Notes under the pieces: model-generated
Database searches by the model: none
What the model saw: only the letters and a program-made list of their open reading frames with translations
What the model was told of the DNA's origin: nothing
Position numbers and translations under genes: made by a program
Origin: JARRKC01 sp037388505
GTDB taxonomy: Bacteria > Acidobacteriota > UBA6911 > RPQK01 > JAPXNP01
Length of the DNA: 64,000 bases
Reading direction: 5' to 3'
Assembly: GCA_037388505.1 (NCBI GenBank)
Contig: JARRKC010000022.1
Span: forward strand, 1-64,000
In this document: positions 51,140 through 59,462 of the stretch, piece after piece
How positions within the stretch are numbered: position 1 is the first letter of the stretch
Layout: every line of letters starts with the position of its first letter

Positions 51140-52087
51140 ATGAACAAGCGGAAGATTCACGGTCTGGTCATCGCAATCGGGCTGCTCGCCCTCTCGGGGA
51201 GAGGGGTGACGGCACAGAACGCCGTTCTGTCCCGGGACGAGCTGGTGGCGTACACCCAGGATTGGAAGGGAGACCGGTTCCCGGACGGTCGACCCAAGGT
51301 GCCCGACAGTATCCTCGACCGCATGAAATCCGTGGAATTGGAAGAGGCATGGAGCACGCTCTACGCGAAAGGCTACCAGCATCAGTTCGAAGGCAACTGG
51401 AACACGGTTCACCTGGATCAGGGCGCGGTGCTGGTCGGTCGGGCTCTGACCGCCTCCTTCATGCCAAAGCGGCCCGACGTGGACAAGGTCTTGACCGACA
51501 AAGGACACCAGGAGGGCCATATCGGAGGTCGGAACTCCTGGCCCATCGACATGCTTCAGCCGCGTGACGTCTATGTGGCCAACGCCTGGGGGAATGCCGA
51601 TGGCGCACCGATCATCGGGGGCAACCTCGGAACCGCCATCTATGCGAATTCTCACAATGGGATCGTCTTCGACGGCTATATTCGCGATCTCGCGCAGCTC
51701 GAGTCCATTCAGGGTTTCACAGGCTTCGTTCGAGGATGGCATCCGTCCTGGAACTACGACAACATGCTGGTTGCGATCAATCGCCCAACCAGGATCGGCG
51801 CGGCGATCGTCATGCCCGGCGACGTGGTTTTGGCAAACCGCGAAGGGGTGGTCTTCATCCCTCCTCAGTTTGCCGAGGAGGTCTGCAAGCGTTCCGAGGT
51901 CGTGCGGCTGCGTGACATGTTCGGCTTCCAGCGAATCAAAGAAGGCGTCTACACGCCGGGTCAGATCGACCAGCGCTGGACCGACGAGATGGAAAAAGAC
52001 TTCTCCCATTGGCTGGAAGACCACATGGACGCGTTGCCGGTACCCAAAGAGCAGATCCAGGAGATTTTGAAGGATCGAAGTTGGTAG
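51140..52087 (+). CDS. Exported RraA-like (HMG aldolase family) protein
   Basis: 315 residues from ATG 51140 with AGAGGA upstream. A signal peptide (LVIAIGLLALSGRGVTA) is followed by a swivelling beta/beta/alpha domain with the family metal/substrate motif GIVFDGYIRD near residue 177 (Arg and Asp intact) and GDVVLANREGVVFIP. RraA-fold proteins are pyruvate aldolases/decarboxylases or RNase E inhibitors; the exported, longer form here matches neither exactly. The next gene, class II aldolase, starts 73 nt downstream and may be co-transcribed. Confidence 0.8.
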   Translation: MNKRKIHGLVIAIGLLALSGRGVTAQNAVLSRDELVAYTQDWKGDRFPDGRPKVPDSILDRMKSVELEEAWSTLYAKGYQHQFEGNWNTVHLDQGAVLVGRALTASFMPKRPDVDKVLTDKGHQEGHIGGRNSWPIDMLQPRDVYVANAWGNADGAPIIGGNLGTAIYANSHNGIVFDGYIRDLAQLESIQGFTGFVRGWHPSWNYDNMLVAINRPTRIGAAIVMPGDVVLANREGVVFIPPQFAEEVCKRSEVVRLRDMFGFQRIKEGVYTPGQIDQRWTDEMEKDFSHWLEDHMDALPVPKEQIQEILKDRSW

Positions 52088-52160
52088 CAGCTGTTGAACA
52101 TTCACTCGGTTGTGGACGCAACCGAGTCACCGTAGACGACAAAATGGAGGAAGGTTCGCA

Positions 52161-53108
52161 ATGATCGTAACGACCAAGGAACTCTTTAAACACGCTTACG
52201 GCAAGTATGCGGTAGGTGCCTACAACATCAACAATCTGGAACAGACGATGGGGCTGTTCCGCGGGAATCTGATGAGCAAGGCTCCCTTCATCATTCAGAT
52301 TTCCAAGGGCGCTCGCTCCTACACCGACAAACGGATGCTGGAAGGGATGATCCGGGTCGCGGACGAAATCTTTCCCGAGTCCGTCTTTGCCGTGCACCTG
52401 GATCATGGTGATGAGGAGTCCTGCTACGAATGCATCGACAGCGGCTTCTACAGTTCGGTCATGATCGACGCCAGCCATGAGCCCCTCGAGAAGAATATCG
52501 AAATCACACGGCGGATCGTGGATCGTGCTCACGCCAAGGGTCTAGTCGTCGAGGCGGAACTCGGGATGCTCGGCGGCGTCGAAGAACACGTCTCGGTGGC
52601 CGAGGCGGATGCCAAACTGACGGATCCCGCCGAGGCTCAGCAATTCGTCACGGAGACTGCAGTCGACAGTCTTGCCTGTGCGATCGGAACCAGCCATGGA
52701 GCGTACAAGTTCAGTGGCAGCCAGTCTCTTCATTTTGAAGTCCTCGAAGACATTCAGAAGAGGCTTCCGGGATTTCCCCTCGTGATGCACGGTTCCAGTT
52801 CCGTTCCTCAGGAAGAGGTCGCACGGATCAACGCAGCCGGCGGGAAGCTGAAAGGCGCAAAGGGTGTTGACGAGAACCAGTTCGCCCGGGCCGCCAAACT
52901 CGGCGTCACCAAGGTCAACATCGACACCGACGGCCGCCTGGTCTGGTGTCGCGTTCATCGCGAAAGCTTCCGCGACAATCCGGAGAACTTCGATCTGCGA
53001 AAACCCGGCAAAGTCTTCATGGACGAATACGCCCGGTTCATCGCCCACAAGAACGAGAAACTGGGCAGTGCCGGACAGCTCGACGAGGTACGAAAGCTCT
53101 TCGGGTAG
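52161..53108 (+). CDS. fba: Class II fructose-bisphosphate aldolase family protein
   Basis: 315 residues from ATG 52161 with GGAGG upstream. Zinc and substrate motifs: FAVHLDHGDEES near residue 80, VEAELGMLGGVE near 133, AIGTSHGAYKF near 175, LVMHGSSSVP near 205 and the phosphate site TKVNIDTDGRL. It cleaves fructose 1,6-bisphosphate (or a related ketose 1,6-bisphosphate) in glycolysis. CharGES differ little from housekeeping aldolases, so a glycolytic role is likely; the partner RraA-like gene hints at a specialised aldol step. Confidence 0.88.
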   Translation: MIVTTKELFKHAYGKYAVGAYNINNLEQTMGLFRGNLMSKAPFIIQISKGARSYTDKRMLEGMIRVADEIFPESVFAVHLDHGDEESCYECIDSGFYSSVMIDASHEPLEKNIEITRRIVDRAHAKGLVVEAELGMLGGVEEHVSVAEADAKLTDPAEAQQFVTETAVDSLACAIGTSHGAYKFSGSQSLHFEVLEDIQKRLPGFPLVMHGSSSVPQEEVARINAAGGKLKGAKGVDENQFARAAKLGVTKVNIDTDGRLVWCRVHRESFRDNPENFDLRKPGKVFMDEYARFIAHKNEKLGSAGQLDEVRKLFG

Positions 53109-53614
53109 GAGCAGGGATCTCGGCTGGGGATTCCGAACTTCAAGAGCGTGTTGCCCAAACACCGGTTTCGGCAGCACGCCCCCGGCTCTCGGCAGTCGGC
53201 TTCTCACGATGGTCGCCTGCCGGGAGAGGGGTCTCTCTGTCTCTCAGAGTCGGATCTCCGACAACTCGAGTTCGCTTTTCTCTTCGATCGATCTCGGAAT
53301 TCCGGCGCGAGATTTCGCGCCGGAGGGTCCGTCGGGCAGTGCCGCCGCACCTTGGCATGCTGTTTCAGGAGGATTCGCGCGGCGCAGCCTTAAGGCTGCT
53401 CTGTGAAGCAATTCTCGGCCTCTTGTCGACAAAATGATGTTTCTGCGCCTCTGTTCCGGTACAATATGCTCACACCTTTGGGGAGGGCGAGGAGCTGGCA
53501 AGCAAACAGGGTCACCGCGGGAGGCCTGTATCCAGGCTGAAGCGGTTGATCATGTCAACCGGGAACGTGTCGCCAGTGTTTTCAGAAATTCAGTAACTTG
53601 GAGGCGCAGCAAGC
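53109..53614. other. Intergenic region with two hairpins
   Basis: About 500 bp without a recognisable protein. A 10-bp perfect stem TCCGGCGCGA / TCGCGCCGGA with loop GATT lies at 53301-53324, and a 16-bp perfect palindrome GCAGCCTTAAGGCTGC at 53384-53399. A TACAAT box at about 53460 and GGAGG 14 nt before the CHRD gene start suggest that its promoter and a ~140-nt leader are in the right part. Confidence 0.5.
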
Positions 53615-55111
53615 ATGAATCGAAAACTAGTGGTTTTCTTGGTCTTGGTCTTTCTCGCACTGCCTGGATATGCCTTCGCTCGGGTATATGACGTCAAGCT
53701 CAGCGGTGCTCAGGAAGTCCCGTCGAACGACAGTCAGGCCACGGGCGAATGTCTCGCCTATCTCAACGGTGCAGCGGATCAACTGACCGTGATCTGTCAG
53801 CATGACGTTCAGGGAGCGACCGCCGCTCAGATCCATCGAGCACCAGCGGAAGAAGTCGGCCCCTCGATCCTGCCTTTCGACTCGGCCGTTTCTCCCTTCA
53901 AGCAGACGTTCAGCGTAACGGCACAGGACGTCGCGGATCTGATGGCCGGCAGTCTGTACGTCAACATTTACTCACCCGATTTTGCGGGCGGTGAGATCCG
54001 CGGTCAGATCGGGCCCCCGGCCGACGGCGGCGTCTATTTCATGCTCGACGGAGGGCAGGAAGTCCCGGCGGTGGACACCCAGAGTTCCGGTGCCTGCATC
54101 GGTGCCTTGGATCCCCTGCGGACCGCGTTCAAACTGGCCTGCTCGAATGACATCGCGGACGTGACTTCCGTCGACATCTATCGGGGCATGGAAGGTGCCA
54201 CCGGCCCGATGGTCTTCTCCCTGGGCGCGTCGACGACGGTCTTCTCCGAAGTCTCGGCCGGCGATCTCCCCGATTGCCCGGGCTTACCCGGGTTTCTGGA
54301 TGATCTATGGTACGGGGACCTCTACGTCAACGTCCTTTCGCAGACCTATCCCGACGGAGAGATTCGCGGGCAGATTGCGACGCCTCAGCTGACCCTTTAC
54401 TTCCCGCAGTTCGGCAACGGAACGGTGCCGGGGCTTGCGGAGGGCGTCACCTCGTCCGTCGTTCTGGTCAACACCAGCACGACTACCGAAGCATCAGGGG
54501 TGCTTTCCCTCTTCGACACGGATGGTAACCCGCTCGACGTCACCCTCACCGGAGGAGGACTGGTGGGTCCCGTGTCTCCTCAGAGCGAGTTCACGTTCAC
54601 CTTGCCCCCGCTGGGTACGGCGACGTACACCACGGACGGACAGGGCGATCTTGTCCTGGGATCTGCCGAGGTCCAGTCCAACGTCCCCCTGGGCGGAATC
54701 ATCCGGTTCCAGCTTCCGGGATTCGGGATCGCGGGTTTTGGCGCGGCTTCGCCCATGGTGAGGGCTGCCGTCCCGGTCAGGAAGATGGGAGCGATCGATA
54801 CAGCCCTGGCGATCCGTAACGACGAGAGCTGGCCGATCAACGTCACGCTCGAGCTGCTCGGCGAAGACGGTCAAGCTGCTGCTGGAAGCACGGCGGGTTC
54901 GAATATCGCGGAGATGTCGATCCCGGCGAAAGGCAGGCTGGCCCACTTCATCGGTGAATACTTTCTGGGCTCCGGTATTGATCTGACTGACTTCTCCGGC
55001 ACGCTGATGATCTCGACCCAGGACGGTTCATTCTCGGCGATCGCCCTCGAGCAGGGCAACGCGCCGGGCTTGTTCACGTCCCTGCCCGTATCACCCGTGG
55101 TCGGACCATAG
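53615..55111 (+). CDS. Exported protein with two CHRD domains and a C-terminal surface module
   Basis: 498 residues with a signal peptide (FLVLVFLALPGYAFA). Two CHRD (chordin-like) domains occupy ~20-130 and ~140-255, each beginning with the AQEVP/GQEVP motif and ending GEIRGQI. The C-terminal ~230 residues hold a segment with FDTDGNPLDVTLTGGG and a last domain (AIDTALAIRNDESWPINVTL) that align with the same two parts of the protein at 7574-8860. CHRD domains are found in exported bacterial proteins of unknown function; an outer-surface structural role is likely. Confidence 0.85.
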   Translation: MNRKLVVFLVLVFLALPGYAFARVYDVKLSGAQEVPSNDSQATGECLAYLNGAADQLTVICQHDVQGATAAQIHRAPAEEVGPSILPFDSAVSPFKQTFSVTAQDVADLMAGSLYVNIYSPDFAGGEIRGQIGPPADGGVYFMLDGGQEVPAVDTQSSGACIGALDPLRTAFKLACSNDIADVTSVDIYRGMEGATGPMVFSLGASTTVFSEVSAGDLPDCPGLPGFLDDLWYGDLYVNVLSQTYPDGEIRGQIATPQLTLYFPQFGNGTVPGLAEGVTSSVVLVNTSTTTEASGVLSLFDTDGNPLDVTLTGGGLVGPVSPQSEFTFTLPPLGTATYTTDGQGDLVLGSAEVQSNVPLGGIIRFQLPGFGIAGFGAASPMVRAAVPVRKMGAIDTALAIRNDESWPINVTLELLGEDGQAAAGSTAGSNIAEMSIPAKGRLAHFIGEYFLGSGIDLTDFSGTLMISTQDGSFSAIALEQGNAPGLFTSLPVSPVVGP

Positions 55112-55133
55112 ACGGCGGGGTCTTTATTGTGAC

Positions 55134-55249
55134 GGGACTGTATCGGGAGTGAGGGAGCGAGTATGCAGTCCCCTTCGGGGGACTGAGACCCGCAACCGGA
55201 GACTTTCGATACAGTCCCCCCGGAACGCAGTCCTTATCGAGCTCGCTCC
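55134..55249. ncRNA. Nested-stem structured region between convergent genes
   Basis: A 12-bp perfect stem GGGACTGTATCG (55134-55145) / CGATACAGTCCC (55207-55218) encloses an 8-bp hairpin CAGTCCCC-TTCG-GGGGACTG (55166-55185) with a UUCG tetraloop. A third pair, GGAGCGAG (55154-55161) / CTCGCTCC (55242-55249), crosses the outer stem. GGGACTG and CAGTCCC words occur several times and could pair in alternative ways. It may be a bidirectional terminator or a structured RNA; no transcription evidence is available from sequence alone. Confidence 0.45.
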
Positions 55250-55268
55250 GATCGTTCGACGTGCCTCA

Positions 55269-56474
55269 TCAAGATCGCGCAACGGACGATCGGGTCCCAC
55301 TGACGCTCGATACGAAACGAGCCATGCGCTGCATCGCTTCTTTGACGTTTTCAAGTGAGGTGGAGTAAGAGCAGCGCACGAAGTCCGCGCCGCCCGCCCC
55401 GAAGGCCTCGCCTGGAACCACCGCGACCTTTTCCTCTTCGAGCAGGGCCAAAGCGAACTCTCTGCCGCTCATACCGAGACCGCTGACCCGGGGAAAGGCA
55501 TAGAACGCGCCCCGAGGAACGATGAGGGGAAGACCCATCTCGCGAAAGGCGGCCACCATGTAGTTCCGGTTGCGGCGAAAGCGGGAGCGCATCTCCGCGA
55601 CGTCCGCATCGACCTGCTCGAACGCCTCCAGTCCGGCCCACTGGCTCAGCGTGGGCGCGCACAGCATCGTGTACTGGTGGATCGTCATCATGGCATCAAT
55701 CAGCGGGCGCGGTCCACAGGCGTAGCCAAGACGAAATCCGGTCATCGCCCAGGCCTTGGACAAACCATGGAGCAGGAGCGTACGCTCGCGAAGGCCGGGC
55801 AACGACGCAATCGCGCGATGGGTCCCCTCGTAGGTCAGTTCGGAGTAAATCTCGTCGGTCACCACCAGGAGATCGTGTCGGCGGGCCAATTCGGCAATTC
55901 CTTCGAGATCCGACGGTTCGAGAGTCGCGCCGGTGGGATTATTCGGGAAGTTCAGGATGAGCGCCTTGGTCCGCGGGCCGATCTTTGCTGCGACCGCGTC
56001 GGCCGTGAGGCGAAAATCCTCTTCGTACCGAGTGTTGAGCACGACAGGGCGTCCGTGTGCCAGCTCGACGACTGGACGGTAAGAAACGTAGCACGGTTCG
56101 TGATAGAGCACTTCATCACCGGGATCGAGTGTGGCACGAAAGGCCAGATCCACGGCTTCACTCACACCCGTGGTTACGAGGATCTCGTCGGTCGGCGAAT
56201 ACTCGATACCGAAGAACTGCGCGACGTATTTGGAGATCCGCCTGCGAAGCTCGGGCAGTCCCAGGTTGGAGGTGTATGCGGTGGCCCCCTTTTCCAGGGC
56301 GTACATGGCAGCATCGCGAATGTGCCAGGGTGTAGGAAAGCCGGGTTCGCCCACTCCGAGACTGATCGCGTCGGGGACGTTGTTGACGATATCGAAGAAG
56401 TCGCGGATTCCGGATTTCGGGATACTCCGGACGATTCGGGCAACGAAGTCAGGGGGTGACTTTGAGTCTTTCAT
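55269..56474 (-). CDS. Class I/II (PLP-dependent) aminotransferase
   Basis: 401 residues. Fold type I features: SLGVGEPGFPTP, TTGVSEAVDLAF, NFPNNPTGA, TDEIYSELTYEG and the PLP Lys of LHGLSKAWAMTGFRLGY near residue 237; the C-terminal Arg is in VRCSYST. Family members (aspartate/aromatic/alanine type) transfer amino groups to 2-oxo acids. Its ATG lies inside the end of the Lrp-type regulator gene (26-nt overlap), so the regulator and enzyme form one operon, probably for amino-acid synthesis. Confidence 0.92.
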   Translation of the reverse strand: MKDSKSPPDFVARIVRSIPKSGIRDFFDIVNNVPDAISLGVGEPGFPTPWHIRDAAMYALEKGATAYTSNLGLPELRRRISKYVAQFFGIEYSPTDEILVTTGVSEAVDLAFRATLDPGDEVLYHEPCYVSYRPVVELAHGRPVVLNTRYEEDFRLTADAVAAKIGPRTKALILNFPNNPTGATLEPSDLEGIAELARRHDLLVVTDEIYSELTYEGTHRAIASLPGLRERTLLLHGLSKAWAMTGFRLGYACGPRPLIDAMMTIHQYTMLCAPTLSQWAGLEAFEQVDADVAEMRSRFRRNRNYMVAAFREMGLPLIVPRGAFYAFPRVSGLGMSGREFALALLEEEKVAVVPGEAFGAGGADFVRCSYSTSLENVKEAMQRMARFVSSVSGTRSSVARS

Positions 56475-56928
56475 ATTCGTCAGGCGGGTCCATCAGGAGG
56501 CCCTGATGCTTGTATGTCTTGAGCATGAAATGCGAACAGGTCGAGGTCACGCCTTCCAGCGGAGCCAGCTTTTCGCTGACGAAAGCGGCGACCTCCTGCA
56601 GGGTATGCCCTTCGACGAACAGGAGCAGATCGAAGGTCCCGGAAACCAGGTACAGCGATCGAACCTGGCGAAAGGATCCAACCCGACGCGCGACCGTGTC
56701 GAAACCATTCTTGCGTTCGGGTGTGACCTTGACCTCGATCAATGCCGTGACCGTATCGACGTGGGCCATGTCCTCATGAATGACGGCCTGATAGCCGCGA
56801 ATGACACCGTTTTTCTCGTAGGCCGCAATCTTCGCCTTGACATCGTCCACCGGCAGATCGACCATTCGCGCGATGTCCTCGACGGATTCCCTTGCGTTGT
56901 TCTGAAGTATCCTGAGGATCTCATCCAT
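56449..56928 (-). CDS. Lrp/AsnC family transcriptional regulator
   Basis: 159 residues from ATG 56928, preceded by GGAG. An AsnC-type winged helix (MDEILRILQNNARESVEDIA, VDDVKAKIAAYEKNGVIRGY) is joined to a RAM ligand domain (VTALIEVKVTP, YLVSGTFDLLLFVEG). It overlaps the aminotransferase gene by 26 nt and probably responds to an amino acid to control it. Confidence 0.92.
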   Translation of the reverse strand: MDEILRILQNNARESVEDIARMVDLPVDDVKAKIAAYEKNGVIRGYQAVIHEDMAHVDTVTALIEVKVTPERKNGFDTVARRVGSFRQVRSLYLVSGTFDLLLFVEGHTLQEVAAFVSEKLAPLEGVTSTCSHFMLKTYKHQGLLMDPPDEYERLKVTP

Positions 56929-57116
56929 ATCGGTATCTCCGTTCGCAGGCGCTGGAAGACGCTTGCAGTAGCCACCTAGGGTAGCACAGAGTCCGATCGC
57001 CGAAGGGGGACCGTGTGGAGAGATTGCGGCCGCCAAGCATCGGGTGTTCTCCCCGGGTCACTTCCGGGAATGCCGATTTGAGATTTGCTTTGCCACCCGA
57101 TTGAAAAGCGGGCAGA

Positions 57117-57932
57117 ATGGTGCGCCAGAAAATGAAACGAAGGATCTTGCTGGAGGTCATCGCGGCTTCGCTTGACGATGCCGTAGCGGCAGCCGAGGGC
57201 GGCGCCGATCGTCTCGAACTGTGCGGTGCACTGGCGTTGGGCGGGCTCACTCCGACCCTGGGGACACTGGAGACCGTCAAAGCCGCGGTGCAGATCCCCG
57301 TCATGTGCATGGTGCGTCCGCGCGAGGGAGGAATGGCCTACAGCGACGGCGAATTCGATGTCATGAAGCGTGACGCCGAACTGCTTTTGGACGCCGGAGC
57401 CGACGGTCTCGTTTTTGGCTTCCTCTCGGCCGATGGTGAAATCGACATCGATCGTTGTGGCGAAATCCTGAGCTTGCTCCGCGGGTTTTCCTCCGGAAGG
57501 ACCGTCCAGGCGGTCTTTCACCGAGCCTTCGACGTCGTCGCTCACCCCGTGCGAGCTTTGGAGGAGCTCATCGACCTTGGCTTCGACAGGGTGCTTACGT
57601 CCGGTCGGGCACCCACCGCGCTCGAGGGCATCGACATGATTCGTCAGTCCGTCGAACAGGCGGAAAGCAGGATACAGATCCTGCCGGCCGGTGGAATCGA
57701 TTTCTTCTCCGTCGAACGCATCGTCGCGGGGACCGGAGCGGATCAGGTGCACGTCTACATTCCCGAAGTGCTCGAGGATCGGTCGGTTGCTCGGAATCCC
57801 CTGGTTCATTTCGGTGCTCACCTCCTGGAGTCGGAGCTCGAGTTTCGTCGAGTCTCCCCCGCGAAGGTTCGACGTGTGCGTAAGCTCCTGGATCGAGGAC
57901 TGGGACAGGGACCGGGACAGGGAAAGGAATAG
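57117..57932 (+). CDS. cutC: CutC family protein
   Basis: 271 residues from ATG 57117; the alternative ATG at 57132 (MKRRILLEVI) is equally possible, as neither has a good ribosome site. CutC signatures: LLEVIAASLDDAVAAAEGGADRLELC, MVRPREGGMAYSDGEF, GLVFGFLSADGEID and VFHRAFDVV, forming a TIM barrel. The family is linked to copper homeostasis, although the biochemical role is unsettled. It points away from the Lrp gene. Confidence 0.9.
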   Translation: MVRQKMKRRILLEVIAASLDDAVAAAEGGADRLELCGALALGGLTPTLGTLETVKAAVQIPVMCMVRPREGGMAYSDGEFDVMKRDAELLLDAGADGLVFGFLSADGEIDIDRCGEILSLLRGFSSGRTVQAVFHRAFDVVAHPVRALEELIDLGFDRVLTSGRAPTALEGIDMIRQSVEQAESRIQILPAGGIDFFSVERIVAGTGADQVHVYIPEVLEDRSVARNPLVHFGAHLLESELEFRRVSPAKVRRVRKLLDRGLGQGPGQGKE

Positions 57933-58020
57933 GACGCAGAGGACGTGTCCGACCTGGACGGCGACCGGGGGCGCCCTGTTCCTTATGTCCGATTGGTCCC
58001 GTTCCCCTGGGAAACCTGCA

Positions 58021-58599
58021 ATGGCACCCAAAGCCGAATCCTGGAAATTCGACCGATCCTACCGTGAGTACTTCACGCTCCGGGATGAAACTCGCGTGCT
58101 GATCCGGTGTCTGCGCGCGGAGGATCGCGAGAAGATCCTGGAGGGCTTCGATCACCTGTCTTCCACTTCTCGCTACCTGCGTTTTCTAACTCCGAAGCCG
58201 CTGCTGAGCGACGAAGAGCTGCGTTTCTTCACCGAGATCGACGGGTTGAACCACTTCGGGATCGTAGCCGTCGAAACGGCTCGGGACGGCTCAGAAGGGC
58301 CGGGGGTCGCGGTGGCCCGGTTCCTTCGATTGGCCGATGATCCGGCGTCGGCTGAACCGGCGATCACGGTGGTCGATGAGATGCAGGGTCAGGGAGTCGG
58401 AAAGGCTCTGTTTGAGAGGCTCGTGGCTGCCGCACGGGAGCGGGGCATCCGCCGTTTCCGCTGCTACATCCTCGCAGAGAACCGCCGCGGTCAGGAGCTG
58501 GTCCATTATTTCTTTCCGACGGCACACTTCGAGCTTCGCGGCGAAGTCTTCGTTGCGGAGTTTCCGATTACGGGCGTGCCGAAAGCCGGCCGAGGTTGA
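58021..58599 (+). CDS. GNAT family N-acetyltransferase
   Basis: 192 residues from ATG 58021 (GGGAA upstream). The acyl-CoA loop VVDEMQGQGVGKALFERL (V-x-x-x-x-Q-G-x-G pattern) is intact, preceded by the beta strand with AVARFLRL. The N-terminal part (LIRCLRAEDREKILEGFDHLS) resembles the acetyltransferase module of protein lysine acetylases (Pat-type). Substrate not known. Confidence 0.88.
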   Translation: MAPKAESWKFDRSYREYFTLRDETRVLIRCLRAEDREKILEGFDHLSSTSRYLRFLTPKPLLSDEELRFFTEIDGLNHFGIVAVETARDGSEGPGVAVARFLRLADDPASAEPAITVVDEMQGQGVGKALFERLVAAARERGIRRFRCYILAENRRGQELVHYFFPTAHFELRGEVFVAEFPITGVPKAGRG

Positions 58600-58754
58600 G
58601 ATTCTCGATTTGGAGGGCAGAGGCTCGAAGCCGGAAGTTCTTGCCAATTCCGGATCTCCCGTTTCCCGGCCCCCGACAAATCGCAATTCGCAAATCGAAA
58701 ATCGGAGATCTCAAATCAGCTTCGAGACTCGGGAACTGAAAGATATTTGTCTGC

Positions 58755-58783
58755 TTCTCAACTCCGAGGGACATTGCTAGAAT
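58755..58783 (+). promoter_or_regulatory. Candidate promoter, TTCTCA - 17 bp - TAGAAT
   Basis: TAGAAT (58778-58783) is exactly 6 nt before the ATG of the methyltransferase and TTCTCA lies 17 bp upstream. No Shine-Dalgarno sequence is present, so the transcript may be leaderless. The rest of 58600-58777 is spacer with degenerate AAATCG/AATCGG words. Confidence 0.45.
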
Positions 58784-58789
58784 CTGTTC

Positions 58790-59449
58790 ATGCGTTTGAG
58801 GCTGCTTTTGGTGACAGCATCGCTTCTGCTTCTTGCCTGGCAGCCGGCATCGCAGCGCCGAGATCCGCTCGAGTACATCCGAATCCTGGAGTCGGCGGAG
58901 CGGGTTCGAAAGCTCCAGGTGGATCGTGTGATCGATGCGTTGAACGTGCAGCCCGGGCAGAAGGTTGCCGATCTGGGCGCCGGTTCTGGCCTTTTCACGA
59001 GGCCCTTGGCAAGGCGTGTCGGATCATCGGGAACCGTCTATGCCATCGACATCGACCGAGATCTTCTCGATCACATCGAGGAAACCGCGCGCGAGCAGGA
59101 TCTACCCAACATATCGACCGTGCTGGCCAGCGAGTTCGATCCACGAATACCGGAAAAAGTCGATCTGGTCCTGATTTGCGACACGCTGCATCAGATCAAG
59201 AACGCGAACGTCTATCTGCACGATCTGACCCGCTATTTGAAGCATTCGGCCAGGGTCGCCGTCATCGATTACTCGGACAATTGGCCGCAACGGTTCGAAT
59301 CTTCGAAATACACGGTACAGGACTTGGACGAGTGGATGACAGGTGCAGGACTTCAGAAAACCCAGAGTTTCGATTTTCTGGACGACAATTTCTTCGTCAT
59401 CTACCGGTTCGACCCTCCCGGTTCGCAATCCGGTCCGCAATCTCGCTGA
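58790..59449 (+). CDS. Class I SAM-dependent methyltransferase with N-terminal export signal
   Basis: 219 residues. The N terminus MRLRLLLVTASLLLLAWQPA is a signal peptide or membrane anchor. The Rossmann methyltransferase fold follows with VADLGAGSGLFTRPLA near residue 60, AIDIDRDLLDHIE and DLVLICDTLHQIKN. Because SAM is not thought to be available outside the cytoplasm, the localisation is odd; it may be anchored with its domain inside, or use another cofactor. It converges on the beta-CASP gene (13 bp between stops). Confidence 0.85.
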   Translation: MRLRLLLVTASLLLLAWQPASQRRDPLEYIRILESAERVRKLQVDRVIDALNVQPGQKVADLGAGSGLFTRPLARRVGSSGTVYAIDIDRDLLDHIEETAREQDLPNISTVLASEFDPRIPEKVDLVLICDTLHQIKNANVYLHDLTRYLKHSARVAVIDYSDNWPQRFESSKYTVQDLDEWMTGAGLQKTQSFDFLDDNFFVIYRFDPPGSQSGPQSR

Positions 59450-59462
59450 GATCGAGTCGTGC

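Noticed and set aside
53351..53367. Possible sigma-54 promoter (TTGGCATGCTGTTTC)
   Set aside because: Only the GG half fits; the -12 GC is missing and the spacing element does not match.
57691..58020. Upstream extension of the GNAT gene
   Set aside because: This in-frame region overlaps the cutC gene and its codons do not resemble an acetyltransferase; the family-like sequence starts after ATG 58021.
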